DNA of 64,000 nucleotides from CAWKGV01 sp963849305 (GTDB taxonomy: Bacteria; Pseudomonadota; Alphaproteobacteria; Acetobacterales; Acetobacteraceae): contig CAWKGV010000002.1 in the NCBI GenBank assembly GCA_963849305.1, positions 485,452 to 549,451 of the forward strand, given 5' to 3'. Below the pieces are notes generated by a model. The model was not told the DNA's origin and searched no databases. It saw nothing but the letters and a program-made list of their open reading frames with translations. The stretch's first letter is position 1. Each line of letters begins with the position of its first letter. Shown here piece after piece: positions 34,105 to 43,502 of the stretch. Made by a program: the position numbers and the translations under genes.

Positions 34105-36908
34105 TCGCCTTCCGGAAGACCTGCCAGGCGCAAGCCGTCCGCGTATCGCTGCAGGTCTTCGGGGCGCCTAAAGGCTGCTCGTGCAATTGCCTGGCCAACG
34201 GTGAAATCAGGTTCCAGTCCGAGCAACTTATCCCGCACTGCCTTCGCTTCCTCCGAGCGGCCAAGGTGACCGACCGTTGCGAGATAACTCTTATAGGCAG
34301 AGGAGAATGCCGGATTCATTTCGATCGAGCGGCGCCCGATCTCTGCTGCTGCGTCATACTCACCCCTGAACATCAGCGGCATCATCAGCGAATGGTCAAA
34401 AAAGAAGCCATGCGGGTCGTAAGGTGACAGATGCCTCGCGTGGTGGATGCGACGGATCGCCTCCTCGTGCCGACCCAGGTACATGTGCGCCAGACCGGAG
34501 AAGCACCACGCCAGGGCAAGGTTCGGGTTGATCGAGATCGCGCGCTCGTGCAAGCCGATAGCCTGGTCCGCCTGCTTGTGCAGGAAAGCGCGGATATGGC
34601 CTGCGACGGCCAAGCAACGGGCATCGGCGGGATCGAGCGCCACCGCGCGTGCCGCGAGATGGCTCGCGGTTCGGATCGAAGACGCCGGATGCTCCGCCCA
34701 GCCTTGGCCGACCAGGAACAGGTGCCAGTGCGCGAGCCAAGCGTGCGCCGGCGCATTGTCCGGGTCCAAGCGCAACGCCTCTTCGAGCAGGCCGCCGGCA
34801 TCGCGAAAGCCCTGTTCGTGCAGCCGATAAATCGCCGGTATCGCGCGCAGCATCAGCTCGTAGGAACTCGGATCGATCGGCCGACGCTCCTCGGCGCGCT
34901 CCCCCTGGCGCAGCAGCACTTCGGGGCCGACCTGGGCGACGGTTTCGGCGGCGATCTGCTCTTGCAGCGTGAGCAGATCATTCAGGTTGCGGTTGAACGG
35001 CTGCGCCCAGATCACCTCGCCCGAGTCGCTCATATCGAGTAGGCGGGCGATGATCCGCACCCGCCCGCGATCGCATTGGAAGGTGCCATCCAGCAGGAAA
35101 TCGAGATCGAGCTTGCGCCAGCGCGGGCTCTCGCCCAGCGGCTCGTCGGCGACCGCCGCCAGCGACGCGCTGGCCACGCAGGAGATCCAGCGGAACCGCG
35201 ACAGCGCCGTGGTGATCTCCTCAGCCAATCCCAGCGACAGGTCATAAGCCAGATGCGGATCGATCGCGCGGAACGGCATCACACCGAGCCGGATCGTGTT
35301 CGCTCGCGGCCGCCCGCCCGCGATGCGGCCCAGGCCGCGATCGGGCGCACGGCTGGGTGCGGCGGAAGTAATTGGCCGAGGCCGGTCGCGAACCTCCGCC
35401 AGCAACGCCTCGGTCTCCGCCGGTACGAGCGAGTTGCGCAACATCGCCCCAAGCACGCGCAGCAGGTCATCCGGCTGATACGGCTTGGCGACGACCTCGA
35501 ACTCCGATTCGGCGCCGTGCGCCTCCAGCACCGTGCTGGCATAGCCGGACGTGAGCAGCACCAGCAGATCCTGTCGCGTCGCGCGTGCGCTGCGTGCCAG
35601 TTCAACGCCGCTCACGCCACCCGGAAGGACCACATCCGTGAACAGGAGATGGAGCGGCTCGTCGCGGGCCAGGTACTCCCGCGCGTGAGCGGCATCGGCG
35701 GCGGCAAGCACACGATAGCCGCCGCCCTCCAGCATCGCGCACACCGTCTCCCGAAGATCGGGCTCGTCCTCGACCACGAGGATCGAGCGTCCGAGTCCGC
35801 TTTCGGGCGTGGCGTCGGAAGTGTCGATGGCAATGCAGTCAGCCGTCACGACGCGAGGCAGGAATAGCGAGACCGTCGTGCCACGACCGACCTTGCTCTT
35901 GATGTCCACCCATCCGCCGGACTGGCCCACGAAGCCATGCACTTGCGCGAGGCCGAGGCCGCTTCCCTTGCCGACCTCCTTGGTCGTGAAGAACGGGTCG
36001 AACACCTTCTCCAGCAGCTCCGCCGGGATGCCGCAGCCGGTGTCGGTCACATCGATCCGAACGTAGCTGCCCGGGGCTCCGCCTGAGCGATGTGCTTGGC
36101 GCGTGTCAACCGTCTCGTTTTCGCAGCGGATCGTGATCCGCCCGCCGCCCACCGGCATCGCGTCGCGCGCGTTAAGAACCAAATTGAGGACGGCTGATTC
36201 CAGTTGCGACGGATCCACATGGCAATGCCAGAGATCGCCGGTGCTCACCAGATCGACCTGGATCGTCTCTCCGGCCGCGCGCAGCAGCAGCTCGAGCATC
36301 CCGCGCAGCAGGCCGTCCACCAAGAGATCCTCGGGCTGAAGCATCTGCCGGCGCGAGAACGCCAGCAACTGTCCCGCCAGCCTTCCGCCGCGCTCTGCGG
36401 CGCGTTCAATCAACTCTGCACGCCGGATCGACTGACTGTCGCCGCGCAACTCCGCCTTCATTCGCAAGGCGGTCGCATTGCCGAGCACGATCGTTAGTAG
36501 GTTATTGAAATCATGCGCAACGCCGCCGGTCAGGCGCCCGACCGCATCCATTTTCTGCGCGCGCAGCAATTGCGCCTGGGTCTCGCGCACCTCGCGGGTG
36601 CGCGCTTCAACTTTTGCCTCAAGGTCTTCGTTCAGGCGCCGAAGCTGCGCCTCGGTGGCCAACGATCGCCTCTCGGCCGGCAGCGCCTCATTAGGCCCGG
36701 ATGCCGTTGTCGGAACGAGCGGACGCAAGAGCCGACGAACGGCGGCGAGCAGGACCAAAGGGTCGCGGCTCCGCCACAATGAGCCCCGCACCCGCTCGAA
36801 GCTCATATGCGAGGCATTGGGGAGCGACGAGTGGTTCTTCTTTGGAATGCCGGCGCTATTCGGCAACAATGGTATCTCGCCCCGAGAATGAGTGTCGGGT
36901 GGTCTCAC
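34101..36908 (-). CDS. Hybrid histidine kinase: HK, receiver, TolB-like and TPR output domain
   Basis: 935 aa. Order of parts: a short basic N-terminus; a coiled coil (about 80-115, RRLNEDLEAKVEARTREVRE); HisKA with the phospho-His in GGVAHDFNNLLTIVLGN; HATPase_c with LNLVLNARDAMP, DTGCGIP and GSGLGLAQVHGF; a receiver domain (about 375-490) with VVEDEPDLRE and phospho-Asp in LLFTDVVLPG; then a C-terminal half with a TolB/FlgO-like segment (IRLGVMPFRAIDP, LSLGLAEEITTALSRFRWISCVA) and TPR-like helices to the end. This last part is usual in adenylate-cyclase-like or CadC-like regulators, not behind a receiver. The start is uncertain: GTG 36908 (GAGG upstream) or ATG 36806. No membrane helix is clear, so it is probably cytosolic. 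Confidence 0.85.
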   Translation of the reverse strand: MRPPDTHSRGEIPLLPNSAGIPKKNHSSLPNASHMSFERVRGSLWRSRDPLVLLAAVRRLLRPLVPTTASGPNEALPAERRSLATEAQLRRLNEDLEAKVEARTREVRETQAQLLRAQKMDAVGRLTGGVAHDFNNLLTIVLGNATALRMKAELRGDSQSIRRAELIERAAERGGRLAGQLLAFSRRQMLQPEDLLVDGLLRGMLELLLRAAGETIQVDLVSTGDLWHCHVDPSQLESAVLNLVLNARDAMPVGGGRITIRCENETVDTRQAHRSGGAPGSYVRIDVTDTGCGIPAELLEKVFDPFFTTKEVGKGSGLGLAQVHGFVGQSGGWVDIKSKVGRGTTVSLFLPRVVTADCIAIDTSDATPESGLGRSILVVEDEPDLRETVCAMLEGGGYRVLAAADAAHAREYLARDEPLHLLFTDVVLPGGVSGVELARSARATRQDLLVLLTSGYASTVLEAHGAESEFEVVAKPYQPDDLLRVLGAMLRNSLVPAETEALLAEVRDRPRPITSAAPSRAPDRGLGRIAGGRPRANTIRLGVMPFRAIDPHLAYDLSLGLAEEITTALSRFRWISCVASASLAAVADEPLGESPRWRKLDLDFLLDGTFQCDRGRVRIIARLLDMSDSGEVIWAQPFNRNLNDLLTLQEQIAAETVAQVGPEVLLRQGERAEERRPIDPSSYELMLRAIPAIYRLHEQGFRDAGGLLEEALRLDPDNAPAHAWLAHWHLFLVGQGWAEHPASSIRTASHLAARAVALDPADARCLAVAGHIRAFLHKQADQAIGLHERAISINPNLALAWCFSGLAHMYLGRHEEAIRRIHHARHLSPYDPHGFFFDHSLMMPLMFRGEYDAAAEIGRRSIEMNPAFSSAYKSYLATVGHLGRSEEAKAVRDKLLGLEPDFTVGQAIARAAFRRPEDLQRYADGLRLAGLPEGD

Positions 36909-37370
36909 TAGGTAACCTCTGCTCGACTAGTGAAGCGCATTTAGGCGCTAGGCGGCATTCGGCGCAATCGTGATTTCAACCTTGACGACAAGCAAAATGT
37001 TTGGCGATTTCTGTTTCGTTGTAGCGGATTTGTATTGATAAATTGACGTTGGATTGACGATCGCTTTAGCCGCATCCGCCTGCCGGCTCGATGGGCGAGA
37101 ATAAACCGCCGGCGGAACGGGAGCAAAGTCGTCACATCGGAGCGAGGCGGATAATGCGGGCGCAGTGCGTCCGAGTAGGCCCGCGGAAGGCGGCGCGATC
37201 CGCTGGGGGGCAGCGGCTCAAGGAAGGGGCGCAAGCTGCTGTCTTCAGCCCACTCCGTCACCGTGTTCGCGCCTCGCAGCGGATGCAGGTAAATCGTTCT
37301 AAAATGTCGAGCGCCGCAGCGTGCGGGCGCAGCAGATGCCAATATTGCGCCGGTTCCAGGATGTGCCCTC
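36909..37370. other. Intergenic region upstream of the hybrid kinase
   Basis: 462 bp with no convincing gene. The part near 36960-37070 is distinctly AT-rich and probably contains the kinase promoter, but no box pair stands out. Confidence 0.4.
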
Positions 37371-37553
37371 TCACCGGCGCCCGGCATCGATCCGGTCGAA
37401 ATATCGCTTGATGGACCAGAAACCGAAGATTACCGCCACCGCGAACAGCGCTAAGCCGAGCCCGTAGGCCCCGCCACCGGCATCGGCCAGGAAAAGCCCG
37501 CCGATGGCCACCAGGATCGCCGCCACGAACGGGCCCCAATCAGAAACGTCCAT
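37371..37553 (-). CDS. Small two-helix membrane protein
   Basis: 60 aa. It starts MDVSDWGPFVAAILVAIGGL, has two hydrophobic helices with a glycine-rich turn (DAGGGAYGLG), and ends in a basic tail KRYFDRIDAGRR. GAGGCAG lies close before the ATG 37553. It is an inner-membrane protein of unknown function, 38 bp downstream of the patatin gene on the same strand, and may form an operon with it. Confidence 0.55.
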   Translation of the reverse strand: MDVSDWGPFVAAILVAIGGLFLADAGGGAYGLGLALFAVAVIFGFWSIKRYFDRIDAGRR

Positions 37554-37591
37554 CACCTGCCTCCGAGATCGAACGAGCGAGATTCCGCTGC

Positions 37592-38545
37592 CTATATGTC
37601 GGCCGACAGGGGCGGTGCAACGCGACGGGCGGCGGCGCGGCCGGCATCGAACAAGCGACTGAGCGGCGCCGGCCGGATATTGAACTTCGACGACAGCGGC
37701 AGGTCGCGCAGCACGGTATCCGCCTCGAACGTCCTGACGAATACCGAGCGTGGCAGGCCGGCCAGCTCGGCCTGCAAAATGTTGTGCGACGCGATCTCAT
37801 TAAGGCGGTTGATGATCTCGGCCGGGGTGCTCGGCACGCCTTGCCAATGCATCGGCTGGGCGCGGACAAGCATCAGCTCGGCTGGCGGCTCGGGGCTTAG
37901 CAACGGACCGAGCGGCGGGTTGCCGGCGCAGCCGCCGTCCCAATAGGCCCGGCCGCCGATCTCGATCGACGGGAACATCAGCGGCACACAGGAAGAGGCG
38001 AGCAGCACCTCGACATCAATGGTGGCGTTGTCGAACAGCACGGCGGTGCCGGTCTCCACGTCGGTCGCGGCCACCGTGAGCCGCGGCGCGGCTGGGTCTG
38101 CCAGCAGCCGGCAGTCTAGGAGGTCGGCGAGCAGCGGCCGAAGCGGGTTGTGGCCGAACGGGTTGATCTGCGCCGGGCTGAACATTTGCAGCATGGTTTC
38201 GAACCCACGCCAGGCGAACGCCCCAAGCAGGTCGGGTCCGCCCAACCAACCGTCGAGCGCCCCGACCGACATCGCGCGTGCCCGTGCGATGCGGTCCCAA
38301 AGGCGCCGCAGCTCGGCGCGGGCGCCGGCCGGCCCGCCGCGCACCAGACCCTGGACCAGCATCGCTCCGCAGATCGCCCCGGATGAGACACCCGAGACCG
38401 CGCCGACTGTCAGCCCGTCTTCCAACAATCGGTCGAGGACACCCCAGGTGAACGCGCCATGCGCGCCGCCGCCTTGAAGCGCGAGCGCGACCCCGCCGCC
38501 AGAGCGGCGCGCCCAGCCGCCTCGTTCCTCGTCCGGTCCGGTCAT
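37592..38545 (-). CDS. Patatin-like phospholipase
   Basis: 317 aa. The glycine-rich oxyanion loop LALQGGGAHGAF is near residue 22, the nucleophile motif GVSSG at 52-56, and the catalytic Asp in the later YWDGGCAG motif, completing the Ser-Asp dyad. The enzyme hydrolyses acyl esters of lipids. The C-terminal third (IINRLNEIASHNILQAELAG) is typical of bacterial RssA/patatin-like proteins. No signal peptide is visible. The flavoprotein gene starts 25 bp upstream on the same strand. Confidence 0.9.
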   Translation of the reverse strand: MTGPDEERGGWARRSGGGVALALQGGGAHGAFTWGVLDRLLEDGLTVGAVSGVSSGAICGAMLVQGLVRGGPAGARAELRRLWDRIARARAMSVGALDGWLGGPDLLGAFAWRGFETMLQMFSPAQINPFGHNPLRPLLADLLDCRLLADPAAPRLTVAATDVETGTAVLFDNATIDVEVLLASSCVPLMFPSIEIGGRAYWDGGCAGNPPLGPLLSPEPPAELMLVRAQPMHWQGVPSTPAEIINRLNEIASHNILQAELAGLPRSVFVRTFEADTVLRDLPLSSKFNIRPAPLSRLFDAGRAAARRVAPPLSADI

Positions 38546-38570
38546 GTCCCGAAGCTAGGGAGCCGGCGCG

Positions 38571-39983
38571 TCAGGGCAACCGCATGAGGGCTCGGACCAA
38601 CGTTTTCGTGCGCGGGGCGAACAGGCTCGCCAGATAATAGCTGCTCGCCGCGCGCGTCCCCGCCTCGGCTCGCGTCGGGTAGGGTACGATCAGGCCCGCG
38701 AGTGCGCGCAGCGGCACCCGACGCCGGATGGCCAGCGTCCATTGGCCGATCATCTCGCCCGCGTGCGGGGCAAGTATGCCCGCGCCGATCACGCGGCCGG
38801 ACTCCACCACCAATTTCACCAACCCCGCCCGGTCGCCCTCGGCGGCAGCACGGTCATTCTCGGTCAGCGGCCACCGCAGCACCGAGACGGCCCGGCCGGT
38901 ATTCCGCGCCTCCGCCTCCGTCATGCCGACCTGCGCCAATTCGGGGGCGGTGTAGGTCACGCGCGGCAAGGCGCGATAGTCGATCGCAGCCGGCAGACGG
39001 AACAGCGCCCGCCGGATCACGATGCCGGCATGATAGGTGCCGACATGAGTGAAGGCGCGCGGGCCGATCCCGTACGGGTCGGCGATGTCGCCCACGGCGA
39101 ACACCCACCGGTTGGACAGGCTCCGCAGCCCGCGGTCGGTGGCGATTCCGGCGCGGCTCGCGCGCACTCCCCCGGTCTCCAACGCCAGATCCTCGATGTT
39201 CGGTTGGCGTCCCGTGGCGACCAGCAAATGACTGCCCGCGATCCAACGGCCGTCGCGCAGCCGAAGCGCGGGTCCGGGCGTGATTTCCGCCACCTCCGCG
39301 CTCTCCATGATCGTGACCCCGCGCACGACCAGGGCCGTGCGCAATCCGGTCACAAGCTCGGGGTCTTCGGCCGCCGCGATGCGGTCCGCCTCGACCACCG
39401 TTACCCGGCAGCCCAGGGCGGCGTGCGCGTCCGCCATCTCCAGCCCGACCGGGCCACCGCCGAGGATCACGAGATGCTCGGGCCTCTCGGCCAGATCGAA
39501 CACACTCTCATTGGTGAGGAACTGCACACGGTCGATGCCAGATATCGGCGGAACAGCCGGGCGGCTGCCGGCGGCGACGACGATCCGCCGCGCCCGCAGC
39601 CGCTCGTCACCCACCGTCAGGGTGTTCGCGGCGGCGAACCGCGCCTCGGCAGCGATCACGGTTGCGCCGAGCGCGCGATAGCGGGCGGCGGAGTCGTTCG
39701 GCGCGATCTCGGCGATCGCGCGCCGAACATGCGCCCGCACCCCCGCCCAATCGATCGCCGGCTCCGGCAAGCCGACCCCGAGGCGTCCTGCCCTCCGTGC
39801 CGCCGACGCCTGATGGGCGGCGGCGAGCAGAGCTTTGCTCGGCACGCAACCGGCATTTAGGCAATCTCCGCCCATCTTCCCGCGTTCGATCAGCGCGACG
39901 CGAACCCCCAGCCGGGCCGCCGCCGCGGTGACCGACAACCCGGCCGCGCCGGCGCCGATCACCGCCAGGTCGAACTCAGGCAT
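38571..39983 (-). CDS. FAD-dependent pyridine nucleotide-disulfide oxidoreductase (mercuric reductase/Lpd-like)
   Basis: 470 aa. The FAD motif is VIGAGAAGLSVTAAAARLG, the redox-active disulfide is in GGDCLNAGCVPSKALL, the NAD(P) motif is LVILGGGPVGLEMADAHAALG, and FAVGDIADP is the second FAD contact. The dimerisation domain is present but has no MerA-type C-terminal Cys pair, and the usual catalytic HxxxxE of Lpd appears altered to HAGEMIGQWTLA. It is translationally coupled to a TVP38-type membrane protein by an 8-bp overlap, a common pairing of unknown purpose, perhaps redox balance or metal export. Confidence 0.85.
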   Translation of the reverse strand: MPEFDLAVIGAGAAGLSVTAAAARLGVRVALIERGKMGGDCLNAGCVPSKALLAAAHQASAARRAGRLGVGLPEPAIDWAGVRAHVRRAIAEIAPNDSAARYRALGATVIAAEARFAAANTLTVGDERLRARRIVVAAGSRPAVPPISGIDRVQFLTNESVFDLAERPEHLVILGGGPVGLEMADAHAALGCRVTVVEADRIAAAEDPELVTGLRTALVVRGVTIMESAEVAEITPGPALRLRDGRWIAGSHLLVATGRQPNIEDLALETGGVRASRAGIATDRGLRSLSNRWVFAVGDIADPYGIGPRAFTHVGTYHAGIVIRRALFRLPAAIDYRALPRVTYTAPELAQVGMTEAEARNTGRAVSVLRWPLTENDRAAAEGDRAGLVKLVVESGRVIGAGILAPHAGEMIGQWTLAIRRRVPLRALAGLIVPYPTRAEAGTRAASSYYLASLFAPRTKTLVRALMRLP

Positions 39984-40674
39984 CGGAGCGGTTGCGCCGG
40001 CGCAGCACGACCGGCAATAACGCGAGCGCCGCCAATGCGAGCAGTGGGGCCAGCACGCGGGCGGAGAAAACCAGGCCCAGGTCGGGGGCTTGCCCGGCCG
40101 CCAGGATTTGGCCCACGCCGGAGCCGATCCAGGCGAACACGAAGGTCACGGGAATGATGCCGATCAGGGTCGCGGCAGCGTAAGGCAACAGGCGCATTCC
40201 GCACAGCGCCGCAGCCAGGTTCACCAGCCAGAAGGGTAAGGCTGGGACCAGGCGGATCGCCAGGAGATAGCTGAAGCCGTCCCTATGCAATCTCCTGCGG
40301 ATACGGTCCATCACCGTGCCCGCTCGACGCGCGACGGCTTTGGCGAATGCGGTTCGTGCGACCAGGAACAGGGCGATGGCGCCGACGGTGGCGCCGAGAA
40401 CGGCGAGCGTGCCGCCCAGGAACGTCCCGAACAGCAGGCCGCCGGCCACCGTGACGATTGCGGCCTCCGGAATCGAGAACGCCACGATGATGGCATACAC
40501 CACGGCATAGACGAGCGGTGCCAGAAAGGGGTGCGCCGCGACTTCGGCCGACAGCGCCGCCTGATGGCGCGCCAGCGTGGCCCAGCTTAGCGCGTGCGGC
40601 AGTCCGAATCGCGAGGCCGCGAGTGCGAGCCCGCCCACCACAAGCAGCAGCAGGACTGGTTTGGTCAGGCGCAC
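39976..40674 (-). CDS. TVP38/TMEM64 family membrane protein
   Basis: 232 aa with about six hydrophobic helices. The conserved central region FSIPEAAIVTVAGGLLFG, FLGGTLAVLGATVGA and the later IRLVPALPFWLVNLAAAL match the SNARE-associated/VTT domain. Relatives (DedA/TMEM41/VMP1) act as lipid scramblases or in membrane homeostasis. Its 3' end overlaps the start of the flavoprotein gene by 8 bp. Confidence 0.87.
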   Translation of the reverse strand: MRLTKPVLLLLVVGGLALAASRFGLPHALSWATLARHQAALSAEVAAHPFLAPLVYAVVYAIIVAFSIPEAAIVTVAGGLLFGTFLGGTLAVLGATVGAIALFLVARTAFAKAVARRAGTVMDRIRRRLHRDGFSYLLAIRLVPALPFWLVNLAAALCGMRLLPYAAATLIGIIPVTFVFAWIGSGVGQILAAGQAPDLGLVFSARVLAPLLALAALALLPVVLRRRNRSDA

Positions 40675-40979
40675 CGGCGCAGGCTCACAAGGCGGCGATC
40701 ATGCGGGCGTTCGTCCTATCTACGCTGACTGGCGGGCCGCCGCCCGCCGCCGCTCCTTCGTCCAGACGAGCGACATCTGCGATCATCCTTTTGATTGGGC
40801 TTCAACCGCATATCCGCAACCCCGCCCTGGCCGGAACCCGCTGTTAGGTCATGTGATTGACCGGCCGTGTGTCGATCCTTATAAGGCGGCGCTAGCTGAC
40901 GGGCCCCCGTGTGATCGCGGCGCGGGCGTGGCCGTGCCCGTGTCGGCGGGCCGCTTGGAATCCATCGGAGAGAGCCGCC
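40675..40979. other. Intergenic region in front of rpmH
   Basis: 305 bp between divergent transcription units. No coding sequence is seen; the rpmH promoter at 40857-40885 lies here. Confidence 0.5.
40857..40885 (+). promoter_or_regulatory. Sigma70-type promoter of the rpmH operon
   Basis: TTGACC and TATAAG are separated by exactly 17 bp, 94 bp upstream of the rpmH start. This is the best -35/-10 match noticed in the window, as expected for a ribosomal protein gene. Confidence 0.75.
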
Positions 40980-41114
40980 GTGAAGCGTACCTATCAACCC
41001 TCGAAGCTGGTCCGCAAGCGCCGGCACGGTTTTCGCGCCCGCATGGCCACGGTTGGCGGCCGCAAGGTGTTGTCCAACCGCCGTGCCAAAGGCCGCAAGC
41101 GATTGTCGGCCTGA
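40980..41114 (+). CDS. rpmH: Ribosomal protein L34
   Basis: 44 aa, basic, starting MKRTYQPSKLVRKRRHGFRA and ending RRAKGRKRLSA, the full L34 sequence type. The start is GTG 40980, with GGAGAG upstream. First gene of rpmH-rnpA-yidD-yidC-engB. Confidence 0.97.
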   Translation: MKRTYQPSKLVRKRRHGFRARMATVGGRKVLSNRRAKGRKRLSA

Positions 41115-41143
41115 CCCCGCTGACTTTGTCGATTGCCTGCTCA

Positions 41144-41485
41144 ATGGCGTCCCTGCCGCAGCGCCTGAAGCGACGGGGGGAGTTCATTCACGTCGCCGCC
41201 AAGGGCCGCAGGGTTCCCAGCCCCGGCCTGGTGCTCCAGGTGCTCGCCCGTGGCGATGCCGGCCCCGCGCGGATCGGTTTCACGGTAACGAAGAAGGTTG
41301 GCAACGCCGTGGTCCGCAACCGCGTGCGCCGGCGGCTAAGGGAGGCCGCCCGCCTGGTGCTTGCCGACCAACAGCTAGCCGGCGTCGATTTAGTGCTGAT
41401 CGGGCGGGGGGGAACGCGCGTGCGCGGCTTCGCCGATCTCCAGGACGACCTGCGCCGCGTGCTCGCCAAGGCGAGACGGCCGTGA
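41144..41485 (+). CDS. rnpA: Ribonuclease P protein component
   Basis: 113 aa. It binds the RNase P RNA and helps mature tRNA 5' ends. Signature segments are LKRRGEFIHVAAKGRRVPSP, RIGFTVTKKVGNAVVRNRVR (the RNR motif) and RRLREAAR. ATG 41144 lies 29 bp after rpmH. Its TGA overlaps the GTG of yidD. Confidence 0.95.
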   Translation: MASLPQRLKRRGEFIHVAAKGRRVPSPGLVLQVLARGDAGPARIGFTVTKKVGNAVVRNRVRRRLREAARLVLADQQLAGVDLVLIGRGGTRVRGFADLQDDLRRVLAKARRP

Positions 41486-41751
41486 GCCCGGCAGCCTGGG
41501 TTGGGGTGGGCGCGGTGCGCGCTTATCAATGGACGCTGCGCCCGATGATCGGCGCCAATTGCCGGTTCGAGCCGAGTTGCAGCGAGTATGCGATCGGGGC
41601 GCTCAGGACGCATGGCGCGCTCCGCGGAGCGGGCCTCGCGGGCTGGCGCATCCTGCGCTGCAATCCATGGAACGAGGGCGGGTACGATCCGGTGCCCGGT
41701 TGCGATTGCCACGCCCCGGGCGGTTCCCGGGGCGGCGAAACGGGGCTTTGA
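41482..41751 (+). CDS. yidD: Membrane protein insertion efficiency factor YidD
   Basis: 89 aa from GTG 41482. It carries AYQWTLRPMIGANCRFEPSC and SEYAIGALRTHG, then ILRCNPWNEGGYDPVP, the family's Cys-rich blocks. It is peripheral to the inner membrane and aids YidC-dependent insertion. It overlaps rnpA by 4 bp and yidC by 1 bp. Confidence 0.95.
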   Translation: MSPAAWVGVGAVRAYQWTLRPMIGANCRFEPSCSEYAIGALRTHGALRGAGLAGWRILRCNPWNEGGYDPVPGCDCHAPGGSRGGETGL

Positions 41752-43502
41752 TGGACCAGAGGCGTCTCTTCTCCGCGATCCTGATTTCGATCGCAATCCT
41801 CCTAGGCTACCAACTGATAGCGCACCGCTATTTGCCGCAGCCGCCTCCAACGGCGCCGGCGCCGCACCATGCCCAGCCAGCTCCGCTCGGACAATACGCG
41901 ACCCCGGCGGAGGGCGGACCGGGTGCAGGCGTGCCGGCTACCCCGGTGGCGGTGCCGAAGGCCGTGCCGCGGCTGAAGATCGACGCCCCGGCCGTGCGCG
42001 GCTCAATGAGCCTGCTCGGCGCGCGGATCGACGACATCGTGCTCAACGACTACCGCCAGACCGACGCGCGCAATTCGCCGGACGTGCAGTTGCTGCAACC
42101 GCTGTCAGGCCAGCACCCTTACTTCGCGCAGTACGGCTGGTCGGCGCCGGCGGACGAAGCCGTCAAGTTGCCCGGCGACGACACCGTCTGGACCGCCTCG
42201 GCCCCCGTATTGACCGCCCAGAACCCGGTGACGCTGTCATGGGACAACGGCGAGGGTCTCGTCTTCAAGATCGCCGTCGCGATCGACGACCATTACATGT
42301 TCAGCATCCGCCAGGAGGTGACGAATAAAACCGGCAAACCGGTCAAGCTTTACCCGTGGACGCGCATCCGTCGCGACTACACGCCGCAGACCTCCGGTTA
42401 TTACATCCTGTTCGAGGGGCTGCTCGGAGTCACCGGCGGGACACTACAAGAACTCGGCTACGAAAAGACGCGAAACGCCGCCAAGGGCAAGGAGGGCGAC
42501 ATCGCCTATCAGGCGACCTCGACCGGTGGCTGGGCGGGAATCACCGACAAGTACTGGCTCACGGCGGCGGTGCCAGTGCAAACCGAGCCGGAGACAGTGC
42601 AGTTCCGCTACATTCCCGGAGGGGACGGCCATTATCAGGTTGATTACGTAACGTCTCAGCCTCAGACCATCGCACCTGGAGCAACTGTTTCAAAATCAGC
42701 GCATTTGTTCACAGGCGCGAAGGTCGTCAATTTGCTCGATAAGTACGAGTTTGAATACAATATTCCGCACTTTGATAAGGCGGTCGATTTCGGCTGGTTC
42801 TATTTCTTGACAAAGCCGATCTTCTATTGCCTCGATTACCTGAACGTCCTGCTCGGGAATTTCGGGCTGGCGATCATCGTGTTCACGGTGTTCGTCAAGG
42901 CGTTGTTCTTCCCGCTGGCCAACTACTCCTATCGCTCCATGAGCAAGATGCGGCTGCTGTCGCCAAAGGTCACGGCGCTGCGTGAGCGTCTCAAGGACGA
43001 CCCGCAGAAGATGCAGCAGGAGATGATGGCGCTCTACAAGGCCGAGAAAGTTAACCCAGCTAGCGGCTGCCTGCCGATGGTGGTGCAGATCCCGGTGTTC
43101 TTCGCGCTCTACAAGGTGATCTTCGTCACCATCGAAATGCGCCAGGCGCCATTCTTCGGTTGGATACACGATCTTTCGCAGATAGATCCCACCAACATCT
43201 TCACGCTGTTCGGGCTGATCCCCTGGGATCCGACCGCTATCTCGCCGATCCTGCACCTTGGCGCCTGGCCGATCATCATGGGGTTGACGATGTTCTTCCA
43301 GCAGAAGCTGAACCCGGCCCCGCCCGATCCGGTGCAGGCGAAGCTGTTCCAGTTCATGCCAATCATCTTCACCTTCATGCTGGCCCGCTTCCCGGCGGGG
43401 TTGGTGATCTACTGGAGCTGGAACAACCTGCTGTCTATCGCCCAGCAATGGCTGATCATGCGCCGCACGCGCCTGACCCGGCCGGGGCTGGCCCGGACGT
43501 GA
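41751..43502 (+). CDS. yidC: Membrane protein insertase YidC
   Basis: 583 aa. An N-terminal signal-anchor (LFSAILISIAILLGYQLIA) is followed by a Pro/Ala-rich linker, a large periplasmic domain (about 65-355) and a C-terminal 60KD_IMP domain with five membrane segments (about 360-575), including KMRLLSPKVTALRERLKDDP, NPASGCLPMVVQIPVFFALY and GLVIYWSWNNLLSIAQQW. It inserts membrane proteins alone or with SecYEG. It is coupled to yidD (TGATG) and engB (GTGA). Confidence 0.97.
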   Translation: MDQRRLFSAILISIAILLGYQLIAHRYLPQPPPTAPAPHHAQPAPLGQYATPAEGGPGAGVPATPVAVPKAVPRLKIDAPAVRGSMSLLGARIDDIVLNDYRQTDARNSPDVQLLQPLSGQHPYFAQYGWSAPADEAVKLPGDDTVWTASAPVLTAQNPVTLSWDNGEGLVFKIAVAIDDHYMFSIRQEVTNKTGKPVKLYPWTRIRRDYTPQTSGYYILFEGLLGVTGGTLQELGYEKTRNAAKGKEGDIAYQATSTGGWAGITDKYWLTAAVPVQTEPETVQFRYIPGGDGHYQVDYVTSQPQTIAPGATVSKSAHLFTGAKVVNLLDKYEFEYNIPHFDKAVDFGWFYFLTKPIFYCLDYLNVLLGNFGLAIIVFTVFVKALFFPLANYSYRSMSKMRLLSPKVTALRERLKDDPQKMQQEMMALYKAEKVNPASGCLPMVVQIPVFFALYKVIFVTIEMRQAPFFGWIHDLSQIDPTNIFTLFGLIPWDPTAISPILHLGAWPIIMGLTMFFQQKLNPAPPDPVQAKLFQFMPIIFTFMLARFPAGLVIYWSWNNLLSIAQQWLIMRRTRLTRPGLART

